Notes: a model not told the origin generated them from the sequence alone. A DNA stretch of 64,000 nucleotides from JAAYLU01 sp964458805 (GCA_964458805.1 CAYWKH010000001.1:34605-98604), one strand, 5' to 3'. Counted from the stretch's first letter, positions 1-8,712 are shown. Program-made: numbers and translations.

Positions 1-696
1 GTCATCTACGAACTCGTCACGAAGAGCGGGGAGATAATCGAGGCCCACCGTCCGTCGGACTTCCCCGAGATCGGCGAGATAGACGAGGTCAGGGAGCCGA
101 TGATAAAGCTCACCCTGTTCGTCCCGTCCGATTACGTAGGCAAGGTGATGAAGCTCTGCCAGGACAAGAGGGGCCTCTACGTCTCGATGGACTACCTGGC
201 CCCCGACAGGGTGAGGTTGATCTACGAGATTCCGCTGGCGGAGTTCATCATAGACTTCCACGACAAGCTCAAGTCCCAGACCAGGGGCTTCGCATCGCTC
301 GACTACGAGCACACGGGGCTTCGGGCGTCGAACCTGGTGCGGGTGGACGTCCTGATAAACGGCGAGGCCGCCGACGCTTTCTCCTTCATCTGCCACAGGG
401 ACTCGGCCTACACGCGCGGCCAGGCAGTGGTGCGAAAGCTCAAGGAGCTGATCCCCAGCCAGCTGTTCGAGGTGCCCATCCAGGCCTCCATAGGCAAGAA
501 AGTCATAGTGCGCCAGAACGTGAAGCCGCTGCGGAAGGATGTGCTGGCAAAGTGCTACGGCGGCGACATCACCAGGAAGCGCAAGCTCCTCGAGAAGCAG
601 AAGGAGGGGAAGAGGAGGATGAAGCAGATCGGCCGGGTATCGATACCGCAGGAGGCCTTCCTGGCCTTCCTGAAGGTCGAGGAGGATGAGGAGTAG
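1..696 (+). CDS. lepA: Elongation factor 4 (LepA), C-terminal part
   Basis: Translation GTPase that back-translocates or remodels paused ribosomes. The reading frame is open from base 1, so only the last 231 residues are here: the G domain and domain II lie upstream of the window. What remains matches the EF-G-like domain V (segment beginning EPMIKLTLFVP) and the LepA-specific C-terminal domain, with the diagnostic RQNVKPLRKDVLAKCYGGD stretch and the lysine/arginine-rich segment after it. The stop overlaps the start of hemW by 11 bases, an arrangement (lepA-hemW) common in Firmicutes. Family identity is secure; nothing can be said about its promoter. Confidence 0.96.
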   Translation, partial: VIYELVTKSGEIIEAHRPSDFPEIGEIDEVREPMIKLTLFVPSDYVGKVMKLCQDKRGLYVSMDYLAPDRVRLIYEIPLAEFIIDFHDKLKSQTRGFASLDYEHTGLRASNLVRVDVLINGEAADAFSFICHRDSAYTRGQAVVRKLKELIPSQLFEVPIQASIGKKVIVRQNVKPLRKDVLAKCYGGDITRKRKLLEKQKEGKRRMKQIGRVSIPQEAFLAFLKVEEDEE

Positions 697-1852
697 CTCC
701 GCCGAGGAGATAGCGGCGCGCATCCTGGGTGCCGAGGACCCGTTCTCGGTATATGTCCATCTGCCCTTCTGCGCGGCCAAGTGCCCCTACTGCTCGTTCT
801 ACAGCATGGTCCCGGCCGAGGGGGATGTCGAGGAATACTGCCGCCTGCTGGCGCGCGAGACGAGCCTTTACGGGAGGCTCCTCAAGGGGGGCGGGGCTAG
901 GCCCGCGACCGTCTACTTCGGTGGCGGGACACCGACCCTTCTCGCGCCCGGCCAGTGGCGCTTCCTGCTCGGCCGCCTCCGCGACGAACTGCCCGCGGCC
1001 CCCGGCGCGGAGGTCAGCGTGGAGGCCAACCCCGACTCCCTGTCGGAGGAGCACCTGTCCGTCTGGAGCGACCTCGGTGTTACAAGGGTCAGCGTGGGGG
1101 TTCAGAGCCTGTGCGACGGGGAGCTCAGGCTGCTGGAGAGACTGCACGACGCCGTAAAGGCCAGGCGCGCGATCGCCATGTGCGTCGGAGCCGGCTTCTC
1201 GACGGCCGCCGACCTCATCTTCGGCCTGCCGGGGCAGACGCTAGGGTCTTTTGCAAACTCGGTGGACGGGGTGATCGACCTCGGCGCGGATCACCTGTCG
1301 CTGTACCAGCTCGCGCTCGACGAGGGGTGCAGGTGGTTCGGGTCCTCGGGGGTCGGCCCGGCCGACGGGTACCGCTTCTACAGGTGGGCCCAGTGGCGCC
1401 TTCCCAGGCGCGGGTTCGCCCAGTACGAGATAGCGAGCTTCTCCCTGGCGGGCAGGGAGTGCCGCCACAACATGGCCTACTGGACAGGGGGGTCGGTGCT
1501 GGCCCTCGGCGCGGGTGCTTGGGGGTATGCCGGGGGGGTGCGCTACCACAACGAACGGACCGTCGAAGGCTACCGCGCCGCCGTGGAGAGGCGGGGCGGC
1601 GCGGTAGAGGGGTCGGAGGAGCTGGACGATCGCGGACAGGCACGGGAGGCGGCGGTGCTGCTGTTGCGCACTTCCGCCGGTATCGGCTTCGACGAGTTCT
1701 CGGCCCGGCACGGGCGCGAGCAGCTGTCCGCGATACTGACGGCGCTTGAAGAGGGAGCTCCCACGGACTGCTTCAGGCGGACCGGCTCGGCGATAGCCCT
1801 GTCGCCGAAGGGCATGCGGGTGGCCAACGCGATCTGGAGGCTGATTATTTAA
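686..1852 (+). CDS. hemW: Radical SAM heme chaperone HemW
   Basis: HemW binds heme and delivers it to membrane respiratory proteins; it was long annotated as oxygen-independent coproporphyrinogen oxidase. The 388-residue protein carries the radical-SAM CxxxCxxC cluster motif at residues 29-36 (CAAKCPYC), the GGGTP SAM-binding motif near residue 79 and a SLYQL segment typical of HemW. The first cysteine is in HemW context (FCAAKCPYCSF) rather than HemN context. The ATG lies inside the lepA end, implying translational coupling. Heme cargo in this anaerobe is unknown. Confidence 0.9.
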   Translation: MRSSSAEEIAARILGAEDPFSVYVHLPFCAAKCPYCSFYSMVPAEGDVEEYCRLLARETSLYGRLLKGGGARPATVYFGGGTPTLLAPGQWRFLLGRLRDELPAAPGAEVSVEANPDSLSEEHLSVWSDLGVTRVSVGVQSLCDGELRLLERLHDAVKARRAIAMCVGAGFSTAADLIFGLPGQTLGSFANSVDGVIDLGADHLSLYQLALDEGCRWFGSSGVGPADGYRFYRWAQWRLPRRGFAQYEIASFSLAGRECRHNMAYWTGGSVLALGAGAWGYAGGVRYHNERTVEGYRAAVERRGGAVEGSEELDDRGQAREAAVLLLRTSAGIGFDEFSARHGREQLSAILTALEEGAPTDCFRRTGSAIALSPKGMRVANAIWRLII

Positions 1853-1863
1853 TTCCCCGCCCC

Positions 1864-2529
1864 TCACAGGGAGAGGATCTTGTCCGCCGACAGCAGGGCC
1901 TCGGTTATCTCGAACATGTTTGAAATCACACCTGCGCCGATATCGGCCGTTATCCCGAAGTGGTTGGTGCAGGTGCCGCAGACCAGGATGCGGACGCCCC
2001 TGCGCTCCAGGGCGAGCAGGTGGTCCAGCGGGGATGTATGGTTCAACGCGAGCTTGACGCCCTCGTTCATGAGCGCCACGGCAGAGGGAAGCGGCTCGAT
2101 CTGGCCGAGGGTGCCGAGCATGCTCTTCATCAGCACCTCGCCGAGCAGGGAGTCGTCGCCTATCGTGCTTCTCGTGATGAGCAGGGCGTTGCGCGCAGGC
2201 CTTGCCGGAGCCGGGGATGTATCGACCTGAGCCTCCGTGAGAGATTCGGCACCCTCCGACGAGGCGGTGCGCCGCTCCGCGACCGAGGGCTCCGCCTCGA
2301 CACCGGAGGCCCGACGCTCGGACTCGCCGGTGGCCGTGATCGTTATGGACCCCTCGTCGTCGATTATCTGCACCCTGTAGCCGTTGGTCTCCAGGTAACG
2401 TCGCACGTTCGACGCCGACACGGCGCTGTCCAGCAGCACCGTTATCTCGCGTTCTCCGGCCTCGACCTGAGATTTGGTCATGATGACCGGCTGAGGGCAG
2501 CTCTTGCCACGCGCGTCTACAGTCCCCAT
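1864..2529 (-). CDS. yedF: Selenium-metabolism protein YedF (TusA + DsrE domains)
   Basis: Two-domain protein: an N-terminal TusA/SirA-like domain with the SCPQPVIMTK motif (residues 10-19) and a C-terminal DsrE/DsrF-like domain with a CGTC motif, joined by a low-complexity Ser/Glu/Ala linker. This matches the YedF family that co-occurs with selD/selA/selB and is proposed to handle selenium or sulfur. The ATG at 2529 is chosen over an upstream in-frame start because GGAGGC lies 5-6 bases before it and TusA homology begins there. It is divergent from selA, which supports a selenium role. The precise reaction is not established. Confidence 0.85.
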   Translation of the reverse strand: MGTVDARGKSCPQPVIMTKSQVEAGEREITVLLDSAVSASNVRRYLETNGYRVQIIDDEGSITITATGESERRASGVEAEPSVAERRTASSEGAESLTEAQVDTSPAPARPARNALLITRSTIGDDSLLGEVLMKSMLGTLGQIEPLPSAVALMNEGVKLALNHTSPLDHLLALERRGVRILVCGTCTNHFGITADIGAGVISNMFEITEALLSADKILSL

Positions 2530-2602
2530 TGTATCGCCTCCCGGATCAGGTTGTTTGCAGCCAGCGGGGAGACGACTTGGAAGGACGTCCTCCGCGCCGC
2601 CA

Positions 2603-2631
2603 ATTATAGGGTAGAATGGATTTGGACACAA
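2603..2631 (-). promoter_or_regulatory. Candidate sigma-70 promoter for yedF
   Basis: On the minus strand, TTGTGT and a perfect TATAAT are separated by 17 bases, predicting a transcript start about 67 bases before the yedF ATG. The same TTGTGT -35 occurs upstream of birA. This is a sequence match only. Confidence 0.5.
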
Positions 2632-2675
2632 ACCTGGATGGACCCGAGGAGAGTGTCCGAGGAGGAATATCTACA

Positions 2676-4118
2676 GTGAAAGGTGACAGGACCAACGAGA
2701 TGCAGAAAATAACCGCAAGCACCAGGCTACGATCTTTGCCGTCGATGGATCTGCTCCTCGGTTCGGAGCGGGCCGCGGCCTTCTTCCCGCTGATCGGTCG
2801 GGAGGCGGTGAAGTCCATCCTCGCCTCGGCACTCTCGAGCGCCAGGGCGGACCTGCTCGAAGGAGCGATGGAGGAGGCTTCCCTGGACACAGTCCTGTCC
2901 AGGGCGCTGCCCGAGTTGGAGCACCGCTCGGCGGACAGCCTGATCCCGGTGGTCAACGCCACCGGGGTGGTAGTCCACACCAACCTGGGCCGCTCTTGCC
3001 TGTCGAACAGGGCGGTGGAGGCTGTGCGCTCGGTGGCGGGGAGATACAGCACCCTCGAGTTCGATCTCGCCGAGGGAAGACGGGGCAGCAGGACAGACCA
3101 CGTGGAGTGGCTCATCCGGCGCGTGACCGGTGCGGAGGCGGGTCTGGCCGTGAACAACAACGCCGGGGCCGTGCTACTGGCCCTGGCGGCGCTGTGTCGC
3201 GGCAGGGAGGTGGTGGTCTCCCGGGGGGAGCTTGTCGAGATCGGCGGCTCCTTCCGCATTCCGGAGATCATGGAGTTCTCCGGTGCGCGCCTGGTCGAGG
3301 CTGGCGCGACCAACAGGACCCACCTGCGGGACTACGAGAGGGCGATAACCGACCGGACGGCGGCCGTCCTTAAAGTCCACCCGTCCAACTTCAGGATGGA
3401 GGGGTTCGTCTGCTCGGTGCCGCGCGAGGATTTGGCCGCGCTGGCCGAGGAGCGGGGAGTGATCTTCATCGAGGACCTGGGCAGCGGGACCCTGCTCGAC
3501 CTCTCCCTCCACGGCCTCCCCGGGGAGCCGTCGGCAGGGGAGTGCCTGCGCCAGGGGGCTCACCTGGTGACCTTCTCTGGCGACAAGCTGCTGGGCGGGC
3601 CCCAGATAGGTTGCGCTGCCGGCAGGAGGGACCTGGTCGAGACGTTGAGGAGCTACCCGCTCCATCGCGCCCTGAGGGTGGACAAGATGACCCTGGCCGC
3701 GTTCGAAGCGACCCTCAGGCAGTACCTGAGGGGGGAGGAGGGAGAGATCCCCGTCGTCTCGATGCTCGCAGCGGCGGAGGACGATCTCGAGAGGGCTGCC
3801 GAGTCCCTGCTGCGACTGCTTGAGCTCTCGTTGCCGGAGGGGAGGTTCTCCCTGGTCAGGGTGGAGGACGCGGTCGGGGGAGGGGCGTTTCCGGGCAGGA
3901 TGCTTCCAGGCTGGGGGGTCGCACTGTCCGTCGAAGGGTGGGGAAGCGCGGGCAGGTTGCAGAGCATGCTCAGGATGGCCCGTCCCCCTGTCGTATCAGG
4001 CGCCAGGGAGGACGAGGTCATCTTCCACGTCCGCACCCTTCTCCCCGGCGACGGGGAGTTGATTGCGGCGGCGTTGAGCTCGGCGGCCGAACTTGCGGCC
4101 CGCCCGTGTTCGGAATAG
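2676..4118 (+). CDS. selA: L-seryl-tRNA(Sec) selenium transferase SelA
   Basis: PLP enzyme that converts Ser-tRNA(Sec) to Sec-tRNA(Sec) with selenophosphate. The 480-residue protein has the full SelA architecture, including NATGVVVHTNLGRS near the N-terminus and the PLP-lysine motif SGDKLLGGPQ with the lysine at about residue 304. The GTG at 2676 is preferred over the ATG at 2700 because GGAGG sits 10 bases before it. selB follows after about 20 bases, so the two are probably co-transcribed. Together with selD they form the selenocysteine pathway; tRNA-Sec (selC) is not in this window. Confidence 0.95.
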   Translation: MKGDRTNEMQKITASTRLRSLPSMDLLLGSERAAAFFPLIGREAVKSILASALSSARADLLEGAMEEASLDTVLSRALPELEHRSADSLIPVVNATGVVVHTNLGRSCLSNRAVEAVRSVAGRYSTLEFDLAEGRRGSRTDHVEWLIRRVTGAEAGLAVNNNAGAVLLALAALCRGREVVVSRGELVEIGGSFRIPEIMEFSGARLVEAGATNRTHLRDYERAITDRTAAVLKVHPSNFRMEGFVCSVPREDLAALAEERGVIFIEDLGSGTLLDLSLHGLPGEPSAGECLRQGAHLVTFSGDKLLGGPQIGCAAGRRDLVETLRSYPLHRALRVDKMTLAAFEATLRQYLRGEEGEIPVVSMLAAAEDDLERAAESLLRLLELSLPEGRFSLVRVEDAVGGGAFPGRMLPGWGVALSVEGWGSAGRLQSMLRMARPPVVSGAREDEVIFHVRTLLPGDGELIAAALSSAAELAARPCSE

Positions 4119-4137
4119 CGAGGGAGGGGGAGCGGCG

Positions 4138-6093
4138 GTGGAGGAGAGGGAGATCTCCCTGGTCCTGGGGACCGCGGGCCACATCGACCACGGAAAGACC
4201 ACCCTGGTCAAGGCCCTGACCGGGGTCGACTGCGACCGTCTTTCGGAGGAGAAGAAGCGCGGAATCACTATCGAGCCGGGGTACGCGCCCCTGAGGCTGG
4301 GGGACGGCCGGGTGGTCAGCGTCGTGGACGTGCCGGGGCACGAGAGGTTCATCCGCCAGATGGTGGCCGGGGCCTCCGGGGTGGACGGCGTGATGCTGGT
4401 GGTAGCCGCGGACGAGGGTGTGATGCCCCAGACAAGGGAGCACCTGGAGATCCTGGGACTGCTCGGGATAAGGGACGGTTTCGTCGCCCTCACGAAGACC
4501 GACATGGTCGACCCGGAGCTGCTCGAGCTCGCGGTGGAGGATGTGAGGGACGTCCTGGCGGGAACCTTTCTCGACGGAAGGGCGATAGTGCCGGTGTCGT
4601 CCGTGACCGGGGCAAACCTGGACCTTGTCAGGCGCGAGCTGGTCGCCCTCGTGGACAGGATCAGGCCGCGGGTGCGCAAAGGGCCGTTTTTTCTGCCTGT
4701 CGACAGGGTGTTCCCGATGTCGGGCTTCGGCGCCGTGGTCACAGGCACGGCCTACAGGGGGGAGCTGAGGCCGGGGATGGAGGGCGTGGTCCTGCCTTCG
4801 GGCAGGGAGGGCCGGATTCGGAGCGTCCAGGTCCACGGGGCCAACGCCGAGGTTGCGCAGGCCGGACAGAGGGTCGCGGTCAGCCTCGCCGGGATCCCGG
4901 TGAACGAGGTCGCGAGAGGGGACGCCCTCTGTGCAAGGGGCGTCTACTGCGCCACGCGCTGCTTCGAGTGCGAGCTTCACCTCCTCGAGGGAACTCCGTC
5001 CCTGAGACACTGGCAGCGTGTTCGCCTCCACCTGGGAACCTCGGACGTGACCGCCCGGGTATCCCTTCTAGAGGGCTCCTCGATCAAGGGCGGGGAGACG
5101 GTGCCCGCCCAGATAGCGACCGAGGAGGACGTGGTCTGCCTGGTGGACCAGAGGTTCGTCATCCGCAGGTACAGCCCGCTAGAGACGATAGCCGGAGGAA
5201 GAGTGCTGGTGCCGTTCGCCTCCAAGCCCAGGGGTGGAAGGGCCCGGTCGGCCTCGGCGGGGAGGATAAGGTCGCTGGCTGGGGTGGAGGGCTCGGTCGA
5301 CCGTCTTCGGATCCACGTCGAATCCGCAGGCACGCTCGAACTGCCGGAGGCCGTGCGCCTGATCCAGGAGCCGCCCGCGGAAGTGGCGCGCATGGCGGAG
5401 AGCCTGTCCTCCCTGGCAGGGAACCGACAGGAGGGCGAGCGCGGAGGCGTCCTGTTCCTGCAGGGCGAGAAGAAACTCCTTGTATCGCCGCGTGTCGCCG
5501 AACGCCTCGCCGGGGGGATCAGGTCGTATCTGGCCGCGTTTCACGAGGCCCGCCCCTCGCAGAAGGGAGCTCTGCCGGACGAGGTCATCCAGAACGCGCT
5601 GAAGGAGTTCGAGCCCCGCACCGCCAGGGCCTTCCTCGAACACATCCTGTCGGGCGGCGATATCGAGGCCGACGAAGGGTTTTTACGACTGAGCGCTTTC
5701 ACCCCGCGCAACGACGAGCTGTTCGCCAAACAGTCGGGAGAGCTGCTCGCCCTGTGCGAGCGGCTAGGCTTTCAACCGCCCCTGATCGAGGAGGCGGCAC
5801 TGGAGCTCCGAATGGAAGAGAAGCGCTTCTCCTCGCTGTTGAAGGGGCTGAGAGAGACCGGCAAGATAGCGATAGTATCGGGTTTCATACTGTCCACGGA
5901 GGTGGAGGGGAGGCTGCTCGGCCTGCTCATGGCCGAAAAGGAGGGCTTCACCCTGGCCAGGGTTCGCGACCTCACCAACAGCACCAGGAAGTTCATCCTC
6001 CCGCTGCTGGAGTACCTGGATGCCAAGGGGTACACCAGGAGGGCCGGCGAGGCGAGGGTGCTGCTATCGTCCCGTCTGCCCAAGAGGAGCTGA
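4138..6093 (+). CDS. selB: Selenocysteine-specific elongation factor SelB
   Basis: EF-Tu-like GTPase that carries Sec-tRNA(Sec) to in-frame UGA codons by recognising the mRNA SECIS hairpin. The 651-residue protein has G1 (GHIDHGKT), the RGITIEPGYA switch region, DVPGHE (G3) and TKTD (G4), then beta-barrel domains and a C-terminal half with winged helices (ARVRDLTNSTRKF near the end) that binds SECIS RNA. The GTG at 4138 is chosen because GGAGGGGGA precedes it by about eight bases. A likely client, selD, is encoded at 41.6-42.7 kb. Confidence 0.95.
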   Translation: MEEREISLVLGTAGHIDHGKTTLVKALTGVDCDRLSEEKKRGITIEPGYAPLRLGDGRVVSVVDVPGHERFIRQMVAGASGVDGVMLVVAADEGVMPQTREHLEILGLLGIRDGFVALTKTDMVDPELLELAVEDVRDVLAGTFLDGRAIVPVSSVTGANLDLVRRELVALVDRIRPRVRKGPFFLPVDRVFPMSGFGAVVTGTAYRGELRPGMEGVVLPSGREGRIRSVQVHGANAEVAQAGQRVAVSLAGIPVNEVARGDALCARGVYCATRCFECELHLLEGTPSLRHWQRVRLHLGTSDVTARVSLLEGSSIKGGETVPAQIATEEDVVCLVDQRFVIRRYSPLETIAGGRVLVPFASKPRGGRARSASAGRIRSLAGVEGSVDRLRIHVESAGTLELPEAVRLIQEPPAEVARMAESLSSLAGNRQEGERGGVLFLQGEKKLLVSPRVAERLAGGIRSYLAAFHEARPSQKGALPDEVIQNALKEFEPRTARAFLEHILSGGDIEADEGFLRLSAFTPRNDELFAKQSGELLALCERLGFQPPLIEEAALELRMEEKRFSSLLKGLRETGKIAIVSGFILSTEVEGRLLGLLMAEKEGFTLARVRDLTNSTRKFILPLLEYLDAKGYTRRAGEARVLLSSRLPKRS

Positions 6094-6207
6094 CACGGAG
6101 GCCGGGATCGTGCGCGCACACTGACCCGGAATCGCGACTCGGCAAATAGGCATGGCGAATCGTTCGAAGGGGGTATAAAGTCCCGCTGCCTCATGGGCCT
6201 GTGAAAT

Positions 6208-6236
6208 TTGATATTTTTCAGTATTTGTGATATCAT
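6208..6236 (+). promoter_or_regulatory. Promoter for veg
   Basis: TTGATA and TATCAT separated by exactly 17 bases in a locally AT-rich stretch, about 34 bases before the veg start. It is one of the best sigma-70 matches in the window. Confidence 0.62.
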
Positions 6237-6269
6237 TCTCTGCACGACGAGTTGCTGGGAGTGACCCTA

Positions 6270-6509
6270 ATGGCAGGAACAATAAGATCGATCCGAGAGC
6301 AGGTGGCAATGTACAAGGGGCTGACGGTTCGCTACCGGACAGCCAAGGGACGCCGCAAAGTCGAGGAGCGTCAGGGAGTCGTCCTTGAAACCTATCCGAA
6401 TCTCTTCACCCTCTACGTCGAATCCCAGGACAGCAAGGTCTCCTTCAGCTACGCGGAGCTCCTGACTCGGGAAGTCGAGTTGGAGCTTTTGTCCGGAAAC
6501 AGGAGCTAG
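6270..6509 (+). CDS. veg: Veg family protein (DUF1021)
   Basis: Small 79-residue protein with the Veg signature: a helical N-terminus (IRSIREQVAMYKGLTVRY) followed by a small beta barrel (RQGVVLETYPNLFTLYVE). In Bacillus subtilis Veg stimulates biofilm matrix genes; its molecular role is unclear. The ATG at 6270 is preferred over a TTG six codons earlier because GGGAGTG lies about seven bases upstream. It has its own promoter and is followed by a hairpin, so it is probably monocistronic. Its position before ispE and purR matches Bacillus. Confidence 0.88.
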   Translation: MAGTIRSIREQVAMYKGLTVRYRTAKGRRKVEERQGVVLETYPNLFTLYVESQDSKVSFSYAELLTREVELELLSGNRS

Positions 6510-6531
6510 TACCCGGTTTAATTCCCTTTGA

Positions 6532-6569
6532 AAGTATGCCCCTCCACGAGGCCGTGGCGGGGCATACTT
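6532..6569 (+). terminator. Strong hairpin after veg, probable terminator
   Basis: An 11-bp perfect arm AAGTATGCCCC/GGGGCATACTT encloses an inner CCACG/CGTGG stem with a four-base loop. It lies just after the veg stop. There is no clear T-run after it, only ATGTCGGTTGTTT, so it could also be a processing or stability element. Confidence 0.5.
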
Positions 6570-6599
6570 ATGTCGGTTGTTTAAGAGAGGAGTTTCCGA

Positions 6600-7454
6600 T
6601 TGATCCACTGCCTGCAGTCCGCGGCGAAGTTGAACCTGTCGCTGCGCGTCCTTGGGAGGCGCTCCGATGGATATCACGAATTACGCTCGCTGTTTTACGC
6701 TCTTCCTTCGGTTGAATCATTGACAATAGAACCCGTTTATGGGCATAATGTGAAGAGTGAGATATATGTCTCCGGGGACGCGATCAGGGGTAGAAACATA
6801 CTCGAGGACGTGCTGTCGGCCGCCGGCAGGAGAGGCGGCGCTCCGGCGCTCAGGATTCGCCTCCACAAGGTTATCCCGCCTGGAAGCGGGCTTGGCGGGG
6901 GCAGCGGCAACGCGGCGGCCCTCATCTCCTGGCTGAACGCCTTCTTATGCGAGGGGTGCGAGATAGTCGGGGAGGAGGTCGGCTCCGATGTCCCCTTTTT
7001 CGTGAAGGGGGAGAGGTGGGCCCTCGTTGGAGGCAGAGGAGAGAGGGTAGAGCCGGTGGGGCGCGACATGCCGTCCCTCAGGACAGTGGTGGTGGTGCCG
7101 TCGTGGTCCATCTCCACTGCGAGAGCTTTCTCGCTTCTCTCGGCCAAGTTCCGCTCCGGCTTTCCGCTGAAGGAGGCGGAGGCAGTGGCGGAGAGGCGCG
7201 AAGTCTTGGAAAAGCTGGCTGAAGGGCGTATCCTCGGACTCTTGCCGAATGACTTTTGCGCGGTGCTTTTGGAAGAGCACCCGGAGTACTCCGACCTCTT
7301 CGGCCTGCTCCGGGACAGCGGTGCCATTGCTTGGGGCATCACCGGAAGCGGAAGCGCGGCGTTCGGACTCTACCCGGAGGGGAGAGGCTTTCCCGGGTCG
7401 GTTCAGGCCGGCTGTCGAATGAGATGGATAAGAAAAATTCTTTTTTTGGAGTGA
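6600..7454 (+). CDS. ispE: 4-diphosphocytidyl-2-C-methyl-D-erythritol kinase IspE
   Basis: GHMP kinase of the MEP isoprenoid pathway, phosphorylating CDP-methylerythritol. The 284-residue protein opens with the substrate-binding AAKLNLSLRVLGRR segment and DGYHEL, and has the GHMP phosphate loop PPGSGLGGGSGN near residue 91 and a C-terminal GITGSGSAAFG motif. It starts at TTG with GAGAGGAG about eight bases before; no ATG would preserve the N-terminal substrate motif. It shows that isoprenoids are made by the non-mevalonate route. Confidence 0.93.
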   Translation: MIHCLQSAAKLNLSLRVLGRRSDGYHELRSLFYALPSVESLTIEPVYGHNVKSEIYVSGDAIRGRNILEDVLSAAGRRGGAPALRIRLHKVIPPGSGLGGGSGNAAALISWLNAFLCEGCEIVGEEVGSDVPFFVKGERWALVGGRGERVEPVGRDMPSLRTVVVVPSWSISTARAFSLLSAKFRSGFPLKEAEAVAERREVLEKLAEGRILGLLPNDFCAVLLEEHPEYSDLFGLLRDSGAIAWGITGSGSAAFGLYPEGRGFPGSVQAGCRMRWIRKILFLE

Positions 7455-7460
7455 TGACGA

Positions 7461-8264
7461 ATGAAAGGACAAAGAACAGAGCGGCTTATACGCACCTCCT
7501 CAAGGTTCCTCACCTGCCCGTCGAAGCAGCTCTCGCTGACCTCCCTGGCCGAGGACTTCCTGGTGTCGAAGACAGTCATAAGCGACGACGTGTCGATAAT
7601 CGACGAGGCCTTCTCCAAGGAGGGGCTCGGCGGGATAATCGTCGACAGAGGAAGGACTGGCGGGGCTTACTTCGTGCCACGCATCTCGGGAGAGATCAGG
7701 GACGCCTTCCTGGACGACGTGATGGCGCTGCTCAACAACGAGGAGAGGTTCCTGCCCGGGGGACTGGTGTACTACAGCGACATCCTGTTCAACCCCCACT
7801 ACGCCCTCCGGCTGGGCTACATAATGGCCTCCATGTTCAGCGATTCCCGTCCCGACATCGTCATGACATCCGAGGTCAAGGGCATACCGCTCGCCATCTT
7901 TACGGCCCACGCGATGGGGATTCCCCTCGCGGTCTGCCGTTTCCGCAACAGGGCGAGCGACGGATCGGCGGTGACGGTTCACTACCCGGCGAAGAACGGA
8001 GAGGTCAAGGCGATGTACATGGGCACAAAGCAGCTCTCCAGCAGCAAGAGGGTGCTGGTGGTGGACGATTTCATGCGGGGCGGGAGCACCGCGGCGGGGA
8101 TGTTGCTCGTGGCGAAGGAGTTCGGCGTCGATGTGGCCGGGATCGGAGTTTTCATCGCCTCGTCCGACCCGGCGGAGAAGGCGGTCTCGTCGTACAGGGC
8201 GCTGCTGCGGCTGGACGGCGTAGAGGCAAGGCGGCCGCGGGTGACTCTCTGGGAAGGGGTTTGA
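7461..8264 (+). CDS. purR: Purine operon repressor PurR (phosphoribosyltransferase fold)
   Basis: Bacillus-type PurR, unrelated to the LacI-family PurR of Escherichia coli. An N-terminal winged helix (residues 1-75, SLTSLAEDFLVSKTVISDDVSII) is fused to a type I phosphoribosyltransferase domain whose PRPP loop is VLVVDDFMRGGST near residue 200. In Bacillus it represses purine genes and PRPP relieves repression. It starts six bases after the ispE stop, and the veg-ispE-purR order is conserved with Firmicutes. No purine genes are in this window, so targets cannot be shown. Confidence 0.92.
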   Translation: MKGQRTERLIRTSSRFLTCPSKQLSLTSLAEDFLVSKTVISDDVSIIDEAFSKEGLGGIIVDRGRTGGAYFVPRISGEIRDAFLDDVMALLNNEERFLPGGLVYYSDILFNPHYALRLGYIMASMFSDSRPDIVMTSEVKGIPLAIFTAHAMGIPLAVCRFRNRASDGSAVTVHYPAKNGEVKAMYMGTKQLSSSKRVLVVDDFMRGGSTAAGMLLVAKEFGVDVAGIGVFIASSDPAEKAVSSYRALLRLDGVEARRPRVTLWEGV

Positions 8265-8289
8265 CGATACCCTCCCTCTGATATACAAT
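8261..8289 (+). promoter_or_regulatory. Promoter for the ferredoxin gene
   Basis: TTGACG (overlapping the purR stop) and TACAAT with a 17-base spacer. The predicted start falls just before the AAGGAGGTGA ribosome site, giving a very short leader. Confidence 0.6.
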
Positions 8290-8321
8290 CCCGATTACGG
8301 AAGGAGGTGACTTCATCTTCC

Positions 8322-8504
8322 ATGAAAGTATCTGTCGACAAGGATGAGTGCATAGGTTGCGGCGTGTGCGCCCAGATATGCCCTGAAGTTTTTTCGATGG
8401 ACGAGGACGCGGGCGTCTCCAAGGTGATCCGCCCCGAGGGGAGCGACTGCGCCGTCGAGGCGGCGGACAGCTGTCCGGTAGGGTGTATCACGGTAGAGGA
8501 TTGA
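8322..8504 (+). CDS. Single-cluster [4Fe-4S] ferredoxin
   Basis: A 60-residue electron carrier. CIGCGVCAQICP gives the CxxCxxCxxxCP pattern and DSCPVGC near the end supplies the remaining conserved cysteine of Thermotoga/Desulfovibrio-type single-cluster ferredoxins; the central loop between them is acidic. The ATG at 8322 is used rather than the GTG at 8307, which would overlap the AAGGAGG ribosome site. It is a plausible electron acceptor for the pyruvate:ferredoxin oxidoreductase encoded at 23.8-27.3 kb, although the genes are not adjacent. Confidence 0.9.
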   Translation: MKVSVDKDECIGCGVCAQICPEVFSMDEDAGVSKVIRPEGSDCAVEAADSCPVGCITVED

Positions 8505-8541
8505 CGAATAGGTCTTCCTTTTTTGGAAACAGGGCGGGGCC

Positions 8542-8571
8542 TTGCTTTTTAGCGCCCGCCCAAGGTATAAT
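8542..8571 (+). promoter_or_regulatory. Promoter for the CAU tRNA
   Basis: TTGCTT and a perfect TATAAT separated by 18 bases, ending 17 bases before the tRNA 5' end. A GC-rich inverted repeat (GGGCGGG/CCCGCCC) brackets the -35 region. Confidence 0.5.
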
Positions 8572-8588
8572 ATCCCTCGTTTTGCGAA

Positions 8589-8665
8589 GGGCCTATAGCT
8601 CAAGTGGTTAGAGCCACCGGCTCATAACCGGAAGGTTCCTGGTTCGAGTCCAGGTAGGCCCACCA
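8589..8665 (+). tRNA. tRNA with CAU anticodon (Met, or Ile2 if lysidine-modified)
   Basis: A complete cloverleaf: acceptor GGGCCTA/TAGGCCC, D-arm GCTC...GAGC, anticodon loop CTCATAA with CAT at 8623-8625, T-loop GGTTCGAGTCC and an encoded CCA end. The T-arm and D-arm are elongator type, so this is not the initiator. Sequence alone does not separate elongator Met from tRNA-Ile(CAU) whose C34 is modified by TilS. The top pair of the anticodon stem is an A-A mismatch. Confidence 0.93.
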
Positions 8666-8677
8666 AAGATAATTTTT

Positions 8678-8712
8678 AAGGGAGCTCCCTGATCTCGGGG
8701 CTTCCTTTTTTT
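8678..8712 (+). terminator. Rho-independent terminator after the tRNA
   Basis: AAGGGAGCTCC pairs with GGGGCTTCCTT, allowing G-U pairs, around a seven-base loop, followed by seven T. It lies 12 bases past the tRNA CCA. Confidence 0.75.

Noticed and set aside
6094..6269. Possible tRNA-Sec (selC) after selB
   Set aside because: No long acceptor/T-arm or UCA anticodon arm found; the region holds only the veg promoter.
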